In this document: one piece after another, positions 11,501 through 23,500 of the stretch
How positions within the stretch are numbered: position 1 is the stretch's first letter
How the letters are laid out: every line of letters starts with the position of its first letter
DNA from: Pseudorasbora parva
Lineage: Eukaryota > Chordata > Actinopteri > Cypriniformes > Gobionidae
Direction: 5' to 3'
NCBI RefSeq assembly: GCF_024679245.1
Contig: NC_090196.1
Location: 8,334,861-8,398,860 of the forward strand
Length of the DNA: 64,000 nt
Notes under the pieces: model-generated
Told to the model about the DNA's origin: nothing
Seen by the model: the letters and a program-made list of their open reading frames with translations, nothing else
The model's database searches: none
Translations under genes and position numbers: made by a program

Positions 11501-14500
11501 GTGAATCTGTGAAACCGTTGACGTCATGCGCGTGTGTATTAAAGGGGTCCATTATGCCCTTTTACGAGGACTTGATTTTATTCTAGAATGTTGACTGTTC
11601 AAAAAAATGCATATTTGACATTACAGCTCCTCTCTCCCCAGTCTGGCTCCAACCATTTAGTTTTCTTTCGAGCTCCTCCTTCCGGAATACACAATGTGTT
11701 GTATGTGGGATGTTTAGCTGGCCCAGTGTGTTGTGATAGTGCATAGTGTGTTCTCTGGGAATGTCACACCCCTTCATATAACGCAAGCTCTACTCAGATA
11801 AATATTAAAAATGCCGTCAATTTCAAACCAATTCAAGCCTGATTCATACCTGGATTTCACAGGATGTTTCAGTGTTTTTTTTTTTTGTGTGTTTTTTTTT
11901 TCTAGATACGATTTTATCCACCATTTAATCAATTTGTCGGAAAACTATGGTAATACAAACAATCAATCACAAAATCATGGATCCTTCTTTCCTAAGGAGC
12001 GGTAAGCAAGAGCTTGCAAAAGCTACAGCAAGCACTACATCAATACTGTTAATGTTAGTTAGCAGGCAAACAGAGCCAATGCTACTGTTAATATAGATAA
12101 TAGAAAACACAACTACAAATAATAATAGACAAACTTACAGGTGTTATGATACATAAACAAACGATTGCCCTGCTAAAAAAAAAAAAAACAGCATATCCTG
12201 GTTAGGTATGTTTTGAAGTATGACGGCTGGTTTGAGCTGGTTTATTCTGGTCCTAAGAAACTAGCTCCAGCTCAGCATAGCAATTGTATGTCTTTCAGGA
12301 GAAGCTTTTCTGCTGTTTTCCGTAAAATGTGTCTAACGTTGAGGTTATGATGTTCAAGAAAAGTGTTAAAAAGTGTTAACCATTTGAAGTTTGTCAGCCT
12401 TAGGACAAACTTTTTCCGGGGTTGAGAAAAAAACAGCAACAACACTCTTCACAATCTTATCTAGTGAAGCTCAATCAGGCTTCGTCCCATTTTTGTGTAT
12501 TCCGTGGGCGGAGATTATTTAAATGAGGAACATGGTGACTTCATAAGATCTGGAATGCGCTGTATTTCTTGGAAAGTGGATTTTGTTAGATAAAATGTCT
12601 TACTTTGGAGTGGACTTCGAGCTTTGATCCATATTGGCAGAAGTGAGAGGCTGTAAGTTATGTTAGGCTGTAAGCTTATTTTAATTTATCATATAGCGAC
12701 AATGTTGGCAGATCAGTATTATAGTTTATAGAATTAAATAGAATCTAATTCATACATTTTATTTGTATATTTAGTTGAATAACTTTAATCATAATTGTAG
12801 TGTCCCCAACTGAGCAAGTCAAGCCAAAGGCGACAGTGGCAATAAACCAAAACTCCATCGGGGCATGATGGAGAAAAATAAACCTTGGGAGAAACCAGAC
12901 TCAGTCGGGGCACCAGTTCTCCTCTGGCCTATTAACTCACCGTGTATGATTATTATTCTGGCAACCTTACAGGTCAGAAATCATATTAGATCGGAATATT
13001 CAAAATTTCTGGGTATCACGCAAGAGACGGGTTTATTGAGGATGGGGCGTCGATTACACAAGAGTATGAATACATGAAAGATCAGAATTATTGTGCCAGA
13101 GATGGGTTTTTTGAGCATGTCGTACCGGTGAGGCAAATTCAGAAGAGACACCAATTGACACGGACTCAGCAGACCCTCCAGGTAGCGTTGGTCATGTCCA
13201 GGCGCAGGTCCACCATCTGATCTCGGGATAAACAGAGAGACTAACATTAGCGTAGATGCCACTTTATTTATGATGTAACGAGTACATCAGGTGTTATTGG
13301 AAGTGTTCCCTGTTCCAGCTGACCTAGTTAATGCAGCCTAACAATCAGTCAATTGATTTGAATAATGAGAGTTAAAAATGTTCTGTGTGTATGCCATAGT
13401 AAAGAGATGCGATTTTAGTCTTGATTTAAACTGACAGAGTGTGTCTGCTTCCCGAACAATACTAGGAAGACTGTTCCAGAGTTTAGGAGCTAAATAGGAA
13501 AAGGATCGACCGTCTGCAGTTGATTTAGATATTCTAGGTATTATCAACTGGCCAGAGTTCTGAGACCGCAATAGACGTGATGGAGTATAATGTGTTAAGA
13601 GCTCGCTTAAGTACTGGGGAGCTAAACCATTCAGTGCTTTGTAAGTAATAAGCAAGATTTTAAAATGTATGCAATGTTTAATAGGGAGCCAGTGCAGTGT
13701 TAACAGAACTGGACTAATATGATCATACTTCCTGGTTCTAGTAAGAACTCGAGCTGCTGCGATTTGGACCAGCTGGAGTTTGTTTATTAAGCGAGCAGGG
13801 CAACCACCCAGTAGAGCATTACCATAATCTAGCCTTGAGCTGATGAACGCATGTACTAACTGTTCAGCATTTTGCATTGAAAGCATGTGCCGTAATTTAG
13901 ATATATTTTTAAGATGGTAGAATGCAGTTTTACAGATGCTAGAAACGTGGCTTTCAAATGAAAGATTGGTATCAAAGAGCTCACCCAGGTTCCTCACTGA
14001 CGACGAGGGCTTGACAGAGCAGTCATCAAGTGTTAGACAGGTTCTACTACTTTTGGAGCTTTTCTGTCCAAAAATTAAAAATCCAGTTTTATCTGAATTA
14101 AGTTGCAGGAAATTACTATTCATCCAATTTTTTATATCATCTATGCATTCCGTTAATCTTGTGAGTTCCGTCTGGGCTTGAAGAAATATAGAGCTGAGTA
14201 TCGTCAGCATAACAATGAAAACTAACGCCATGCTTCCTAATGATATCTCTCAGTGGTAGCATATACAGGGTGAAGAGCAGCGGTCCTAACACTGAGCCTT
14301 GCGGTACTCCATACTGAACTTCTTTAATTCACACATTACCAGTAGACCACCAGCAGAACTTTCCACAACCATCTGTGTTTTGTGTTCTCATGCTAATTTG
14401 CCCCGATTAATTAAACTGGCCCTAAATACAATTATCATTCATGTCCATTCGGATTTATCCTAAGGAATTTTATGAGAAAGGAAGGATGCTTAAAGGAGAG

Positions 14501-17500
14501 TTTGTGTGTAACTTTCCTCATGGTTGTTTCAAACTGTTAATGTAACAGTTTCTTTTCTTTTTGGACATTTATTTCTTCAGAGACACCACAGATTTAGGTC
14601 TTCAGAGACACCGCTGTTGGAAGCGGAGGGTTGTGGTAAATGTGTCTCTAGGCAACAGGGCTGGTGAAAGCCATCAGTTCTCCTAAAAGAGTCAGAGTTA
14701 TGCTTGAATGCCTTGTGTGAAAAATTGAGTACTGACAAGGGCTTTCTTGCATCAAGTGTCAAATACTATGAAATGAGTTCCCTTTAGAATTGCGATTGTA
14801 TTGTACGTTGTACAAGGCTTCTTATATGCAACACACTGAAGAAACTCATTCATATAGTTGGTGGTAGATTTTGGTGGACAATCAAAGGGTGTAAGACCCA
14901 GAAGAAGATTATTTATTATTTTTTTGGGGGAAAAAGTGCAACTAAAACATTCTGCAAAATAGAGCATGCCACCACTGGCTATATGCCTCATTTGCATGTG
15001 GGGGAGATTTATATTTTTTTTAACACCTGTTGTGGTGCTTTAAAATAGCCTAGGGCCTGAATGGAATGTTCTTGTTTAGTACATTAGTGGTACTGTAATA
15101 TTAATATTTCAGTATGTTCCTCTTCGCTTTGGTTCTTCTTTGACCTTCATGTGAACTCCCTTTGAACGGAACACAGCTTAAGCACTTCACAGTGTTCATC
15201 TCACACACATTAAAGAGCAGAGTGTGTGACAACAGTCACCTCTGCTTTCTCTTGGGTTTAAAGCGCACATCAAAGCCTGTCTCATTTGTGTGGAGGGGTC
15301 TTCATCGTTTGAAGGGTGACACCATAATTTGTCACCCGGACACTGTGGTGTCTCTGATGTGGAGTGACCAACATATTAGATAAATATTGTCATTGAGCTT
15401 AAACAGCCAGACATGCAGCACTTAGGCATGTAAATGTCAAATTTAAATTGCCAAGCTGTTTACCACGCGATTGTTAGGGTGTCTGGATGCCGATAAGCAG
15501 TTGCCAGGGTGTTGTTAGGTGGGTTCTTGGGAGTTCTGGGTAGTTGTTAGGATGTGGCTTGCTCAGTTGGGGACACTAATTTTGATGCAAGTTATTCAAC
15601 TGAATATACACACAAAAAAAACCTATTAGGTCTTAATTAATTGTATAAACTATAATACTGATCTACCAACATTGTTGCTATATGATTAATTAAAATAAGC
15701 TGATAACATCACCGTTTTCTCCAGAACGACTGTACAGCCGAATCAAATTTTGTTGCAATATTTTCCTGTTTAACACTGTGAAGCTGCTTTGAATGGACTG
15801 CATTTATATAGTGCTTTTAACAGACTCTATGTCCATCCAATGTGCTTTACATTTTGCCTCACATTCACCGATTCATACACCGACGGCGATGTCAGCCATG
15901 TAATGCACCATCCAGCCTGCGGGAGTCTTGCTCATGGACACTTCGACACTTGGTCAGGTGGAACGAGGGATTGAACCACCAACCTTTCGGTTTTTAGGCA
16001 ACCTACATGAACCACTGAGCCATTCCCGCCCCGAAACAATCGCCATTGTAAAAACGCTATATAAATAAAGCTGACTTGACTTGACTATTGTTAGCCAGTT
16101 GCCAGGGTGTTGTTAGGCAGTTCCTACAGTGTTCTGAGTGGTTGCCTGGACATTGCTAATTGATTATTAAGGTTTTCTCAGTGGCTGCTAGGGCATTGAT
16201 AGGCAGTGTGTCCTTGGTGGTTGCTAGGGTGGTGTTAGAATGCTGCTAGGGTGTTCTAGTTAGTTGCTATATGGCATGGCAGACCAAGTAGTTATTATTG
16301 TATTGTTCAACGGTTGCTAGGGTGTTCTTGGGAGTTGGAAGTTTTCTGGGAGTTGCTAAACATTACAATGAGACAGTGCAGTTGCTGTTAGGGGGTTGCT
16401 AGGGTGTTCTTGGTTGGTGTTTGTGCATTGTTAGGCATTTGCGGTTTTCTATGCGTTCCTAAGCAGTAGGGTGTTGCTAAGCACTTAGTAGGGTGTTCTA
16501 GGTGGTTATTATGGTGGTAAGTGATTGCTAGGGCATAAGGGGTGCTTTCCATGGTGTTCTGGGGGGATGTTAGGGTATTTTTAGGCCGTTGCCAGGGTGT
16601 TGTTAGGTGATTTCTACAGTGGTCTGTGTGGTTGCCTGGACATTGCTATGTGATGTTTAAGGTGTGGCTTCTAGGGCACTGGAAGGCAGTGTGTCCTGGG
16701 TGGTTGCTAGGGTGGTGTTAGAATGTTGCTAGGTTGTTCTGGGTAGTTGCTATGGCATGGCAGAGCTAGAGTTTTTTCAGAGGATTGCTAAGCATTTAGT
16801 GTATGCATTTGCCACCGTGTTATGAGTTTTTTCTATGGTGTAGCAATGCAGTTTTTATGGTGTTAGGTGTCGTTTCCAGGGCCTTGTTTCCAACAGTACA
16901 GTGTTGCTAAGCACTTGTCAAGGTGTTCTAGGTGGTTTCTAGGGCATTGTTAGGCATTTGCAGTTTTTTGCTAAGCAGTAGAGTGTTGCTAGGCTCTTAG
17001 TAGAATGCTTTAGGTGGTTGTTATGGTGTAAGGCGGTTGCTAGTGCATTGTGGGTGCTTTCTAAGGTGTTCTGGGGGGGTTGCTAAAGCATTATTAGACT
17101 GTTAATAGGGTTTTCTGGGGGTTGCTAAACAGTTACTAGGGCTCTAGGTAATTTTTTACTGGCCCATCCCAAAAATCCCATCCCTGATTCTCTAAGATAT
17201 TCAGATTTCTAGATAGGCTATGACTTGGTCCCATTTTAATGTCAATAACAATTCTTGTTTCATGTTGCCTATAAAAGTCTTCTAATTCATAAAACACAAT
17301 GGCTTCTCATCTCCATTTCTCATTCTCCTTTTCTCTTTGTGAAAGATGAGAGCAGTTTGAAGATGAACCATGTGGATCACATTCCTCAGACGCTGGCCAG
17401 CCACAGCCCCGTCCCAGCAGAGACCCGCGCCCACAGCCAACACGGCGCCGACATGCTGCAACCGGACCCCCGTGACACCTTCTTCAACAGTGAGCCTCTC

Positions 17501-20500
17501 TTTTTCTGTTCAGATCAGATCCCCTTTCTATTCCCATTTGATTTGATTCTTCTGTCTCTCTTTCTCTGATGCTCTTGAGTTTATGTCCTCTGAAGTTGTC
17601 TTTCTCCTTTTTGCGTTTTGTATTTGCATTCAGCATGATAGATAATGAATCTGATAATGTCCCTCTGGTAATATGTTACCGTCTCTCTCACAATACTCTT
17701 CATAGTCCCCATGATTGACCCTGCTCATCTTGAAAATGTATTGCCCGCCTGTCTCTACTCGCCAACATATGTGGTCAAAGACTTCCCTATTGCCCGCTAT
17801 CAAGGCCTACAGTTTGTGAGTATAACACACACATGCTAAATATTACAGCAAAAAACTTTAAAAAAATGTACTTGCACCTGTCGCCTTATTGACTTGATGC
17901 TGCAGTGTACTAAAACTTCATGTGTGATTACTGCCCCCTTGTGGCTGACAAATGTAACCGCAGGCATACCATACAAGCCGATCACAGGGTTTGGGATATT
18001 TGAAATGGCATACCAGTCCTGCTGATTATACTGTATGTCATTTTCTGAATAAAGGGAACAGTGTTGGGGATGCAATTTTGAAACTGTAACTAGTAAGCTA
18101 CATTACATTTCCTAATAACCAGTACCTAGCAACATCGAAGCTGTCAAAGTGTGTAGTATCAAGTTTTTTTTGTTTTTTTTGGATCAGTTCATTTAAATGA
18201 ATGAAAAGATTCAATAGAAACGCAAATAACAATGCTTCACATGAGAGTAGACATGTTTTGCTATTTTTTACTTTTAAAGGCACAATATGTAAGATTTTTG
18301 GTTTAAAATACCAATGTTATATATTTTGTTGACTTGTATACTTAATTTATCCCAAATGTTTCAAAGAATGTTTAAATCCAGAGTAATAAGCAATTTTAAC
18401 CAGGACACAGGACACACCTTTGTTTTTAATTCTTTCCCCACCAACATTTAAAAAAAAAAAAAGTTGCCAGTCACCGCCAGGGTTTTTGACAGTTTTCACA
18501 AAAATGTTATAGCCCATAGAGTATTTTGTTTAGTGAATATCTGAGCATGCAATATATCAAAATAAAGAGCTGACTCTCTTCTTTAAAAAAAAAAAAAAAA
18601 AAATTATTCTAGCTTCATGCGTTCCTTTTTTATCAACACTTGAATATGGGTAGGTGTCAATAAAAAAGCGAAATTTTGAACAAAAAGAAAATCAGATATT
18701 TGTGAAACACTGTTTCCAGATCAGATTCAGAGTGATGATCAAACGCAGATGGAGTAGATCGAGTCCATCAACACTCCTAATGCTTGCACAGTCCTGTAGC
18801 TCGTCCTGGGTCCACATTTCATTCAGGAACATTAGGCAGTTTTGATTCATATGCTGTTTATTGACGATGATCACGTTATTTTTCATATGCATATGATTAC
18901 ATGCGATCGCTCGTTTCATTGCGTCTTACTCATGTGTGTTTTGATCAGGAGATTCAGTACTCTCATTCAGAAGATGTGCAATAGCGCCCCCTAGCATCCG
19001 ACAGTGAAAACACGGAAACACAGAAAATTCCGTAATTGGCCTGGAAGCGCTTTATCACAAATAACGGAAATGTCCGTGTTTGGCGGGGAAAGAGTTAATA
19101 AGCGACCTCTAGTGGCGGAAATTACATATTGTGCCTTTAATTAGTTACTCTGCAAGGCTTGCATGGAATGCCTGGATGATCCTTTGTATCTGTAAAAAAT
19201 GTTTAATCAAAGCACACTATGTGGACTATACTATATCTCACAATGCAGCGCGCTTGACTTGACCTTCCATTTACGATAAGTGCACCTGGAGGAAATATCA
19301 AAGGTCTGTTTCTTGACTCATTTTGTAAGTTGAATGCCAAAAGTTAAGACATTTTACACAAAAATGATTCCTGAGATAATAATAATAAAACTATATGCCA
19401 CTTGCTTAATTAAGCAAGAAATGTTGATTAATTAAAATGTTGTTTATTGTTGCATATTACTTTTCCATATTTAAGGGAAAAAATAGCTGGGATCATACAC
19501 ACTATGCTGTTATCTGTATTCCATTCCAAACACAGACATACTCCACTGATCACTAGTGACATTTCTAATTAATTATCTGGGTGCCTGCTGTTTTGTCCGC
19601 AGGTTTATCTTTCTTTTGTCTATCCCAACGACTTCACCCGCCTCACCCACATGGAAAGAGAAAACAAGTGCTTCTACAGAGAGTCTCCCATCTATCTGGA
19701 GAAGTAAGCTTGTGTATAGATTGTAATGACATTAATGCTAATTCTGATCAAAAGCTGATCAACTGTAATTATAGAGTATTTATAATGTATAATAGGAATA
19801 ATATAGGACATTTGCTACCCATTTAGCATCTATTGTATAACTTAGTGTAGTCTTAGTTTTTGTAACTTAATTTAGAACTGAAACAAAATATTCAGCTGGA
19901 AATAACTCGATCAGGATTTGATTGGATGTCAGGCTGTGATATTAATGGATTATATTTTTCCCACCCATGAGGTCTTGGTTACATCCGAATGAAGTTATTT
20001 CAAATATGAAGAATATTGCTAAAATACATACGAAAATACATATAATTTTATAGTGAAACATAATTAGCAGGGATAAGAAAGCAAATGGGTATTGTTTTTA
20101 TTTCATTTTGACTTTAATTCGGATTTCTTGCAACTGAATCGTAGATGAGCACTGAACTTTAAATTAATGAATAAATATAGTTCTCTACAACTCTGTATTT
20201 TTCTCTTTCATGGACTTGATGCTTCTGTTTCCATCGCTTACTTTAACAGGTTTGGCTTCTATAAATACATGAAGATGGATGAGGAGGAAGATGACAGGCC
20301 ATTCTTCTTCCCTAATCCTGATGGTGAGTTTGTATGTGTGTGATCAGTGATCCAGAAGAGGAATAACACTTCATTAGTGCATCGTTCCGTCACAAGCTGC
20401 TTTATTAGAACATGGCAGATATATTCATCAGGAGATAATGGCCTTGGGTCGGAGCCAGAAATGAAATGAATGGCGGGATTATTATTATTTTTAAAGGGTT

Positions 20501-23500
20501 AAGGCTTGGTCACACCAAGTGTGTAAACTACATGTGTATTCTTACCAAGGCCAGAACAAAAAATAATAAGATAAATGGTTTAATGAGATGCATCGAATTT
20601 TCGCCACCAAAAATCTTCGGCCGAAAATGGCCCAAAAGCGCATTTCCGCTTTTCGGCAGAAAGACTTTCATAACTGAAACAATACGACCGAAATGTTGTG
20701 ATGACAAACAGAAACCGTGACCTGAACGTGCTTGTCTAAAGCAACATGTCTGCGGTGCGGACGTGTGGTTCATCTCACATCTGATGACGCAATCTATAAT
20801 ATGGGTTGTAATAGGGCTGAACGATATTCTGTTTTAACATCGACATCGCAATGTGCGCGTGAGCGATAGTCACATCTCCGGAACATGCGATGTGAAGGGT
20901 AGTATTAAGAGAACGGTAGCACACAGTAAACACGAGTTTGCTGCTGGGGTGACATGTACGTTCCGCCAGCCTGCATAGTTATTGGTTCGCTGTGCCGCTG
21001 CTCACCACTCACGGCCAAACATTCACTGCTAAAATGCGCAACGAAGAGGAGCCGCCGCAACAACAACAACAAAAAAAAAAAAAAAAAAAAAAAAAAGGTT
21101 ACGTACCAGAAATCATCTTTTGGGGACTATTTTGGGTACAAAAAGGAGGATGTTGACCAAAAAGAGGCACTTTGCATGGAGTGTTTTGTGGCCACAAAAC
21201 AAGAAAACACCACCAATTTGTCTGATCACTTAAAACGGCACCACAAAGCTCTTTACGACGAATACAAAGCAGGGCACGACAATAACGCTTGTCCGGGACA
21301 AGTGGATTTTTTGAAGGGACAAGTGAAAGAGAATTTTACTTGCCTGATGGAAAAGAGCCTGACTAAACAAAAAATAACTAGCGAATCACCAAATGCAAGA
21401 ATTTTGTGCATTCATTTAGTGTAAGTGGCGAATGGCGATCATGAACTGACAATAATAAGGTCGCGCTGTTGACGTTCGTGCAGCCTCTCGAGGAGAAATC
21501 ACAACACTAGAGCGTTTTCCTGAATACCATCATGACTGTAAATGACACTGATTTCATATGACAGTTCCATAAACAACTAATTAACATTCACTTAAAGTCA
21601 CTTACATTTTAAATGCAATATTTAGTGTTTTTGTTCTATTTCAGCAGTGAAAGTCGTTCACAGCAGACCTGTAACGCGTCTCACTCACAGCAACAAGTGA
21701 GTTACTGAACGATTCAGCATTTGAATGAATCGTTTGAATGAATCGTTTGAATGAACGACTCAATGACTCACTCATTAAGACGGTCACCTGCTGCCAGCTA
21801 CTGGAGGTTTATTTTCATGTTTACCCATACATACCAACATTTATTTTTGTCACTTGTAATGAAGCTTGCTTTTTAGTGAAATTATTAATATCATGGAATG
21901 GTAATTATTGACTTTAGCCTGGATTGATGGCTCTCAACATCACAATATAGTTAGGGAAAAAATATCGCAATGTAATTTTGTTCCAATATCGTGCAGCCCT
22001 AGGTTGTAACTTGAAAATAATGCTTTGTTTATGTTTCCGTCGATTGATACACATACTGGCTCCTCACTCAGTGATAATCTACAACAACAGCGATAATAAA
22101 AGAAAAACGGGTAAAACGATCTCGCTGTAAACTTTGTTCAGTGCATGCGAGTGCTGCCGTTTGTCCGAATATGGCCAGTCATTTTCGCCGTCAACACCCG
22201 GGTATATTCACCGGAAGACGCAAATGAGAACTCGCTCGCTCTGTGAGAAGATCTGTCTCTGTGCAGCGTGCACTTGTCTCACAGCGCGCAAATATTGAGT
22301 TTTCTTTAAAGTCTTGTGCTTAAACGGATAAACTCACACAAAAGGTATGTCAACATGTCCAAATGTGCATCTTGATGAGTATCCTAGCAGACATGTGCTA
22401 AAATTCGCCTACTTATACTACGTCTTAAAAGTATGTACTCTTTTTGTGAAGAAAAAGTATATACTTTTGAGTGTGCAGCAGAAAATTGTGCAAGCTTCGG
22501 GACATACTACTTCGCCATCTTTAACGGACTCTGTCGCTTAGTTACAAGCATACCGTCACTGTTTAACTACCCTGTAAGGCATCATCAGATTCGTCACAGT
22601 TCAAATCCTCCACATTCAGTTTAATCTCCTACCATATCGGAGAGAAATGTAGCCGCACGTTGATCTGCCATTCTTGTGTCTTTAATGCAGAGACTCTCAT
22701 GTATTTGCAGTTTAAATATAATGATGCATTTAAAAGTTAATGGCCAAACGTGTCATTACAAAAGTTCACAGTGCTGCTGCAGGTGAAATATAATGTGGAC
22801 AACACTGAATAAATATATTTTTGTCAGGTTAAATATTGATAGGGTCACTCAACCCCTTTATCTAAACTTTTCTACTTAACTGTCGGACCGCACATCCGTC
22901 ATGTTTGTAGTTTTTTAACGCTTTTTATCCGCGTTTGTAGTTCTAATTGAATCCTCGTCCAACTCGCAATGGGTTGTGGGCAATATCAGCCGTTAGAGTG
23001 CACATCGATCGGTGCTTCGAATTCAGACCGGAAATAGTAAACCATCCGGGTATCTTTAGAATACTCTTTTCAACATACTACGATTTGGGACATACTAATT
23101 CTATTTTCGAATACTATTTAGTATGGATAGTATGCGAATTGGGACGCAGGGATGGTCTGTATATGCCTTAAGATAACTTTGTACAGTACAAGTTAAAAAA
23201 AGGGCAGTAGTCGTAAAGGTCTTAAAGGGGCAGTAGCCTTTTACTGCTTTCTGTTTAATGTCAAACAAAAGATAATGACATCACTCACTGCTCTTGATTT
23301 AATAGATTTTGTAGGTTTAATAAGGGTTAATCTTTAATTGAAACAGTTAAATATGCATTATTTTACATTTGATTACTTTATTCAATTTCTGTACCTTTCT
23401 GCAGGCCAGTAGGCCTGTGCATTATTATTTAATGTACACATGAGTGAGGTCAAGTTAAACATTTTAGTTCGAATTTTTATTTTATTTTATACTGTGCATT

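Noticed and set aside
13338..14231. 297-codon minus-strand frame as a host gene
   Set aside because: The content is LINE reverse transcriptase, and its ATG lies out of frame with the true YADD motif.
15968..16033. tRNA gene on the minus strand (A and B boxes present)
   Set aside because: The cloverleaf is degenerate, and the sequence continues into a SINE body with a LINE-like tail, so it is a tRNA-derived SINE head.
16086..17140. CRISPR-like or regularly spaced repeat array
   Set aside because: Units are diverged, irregular and lack unique spacers; this is vertebrate minisatellite DNA.
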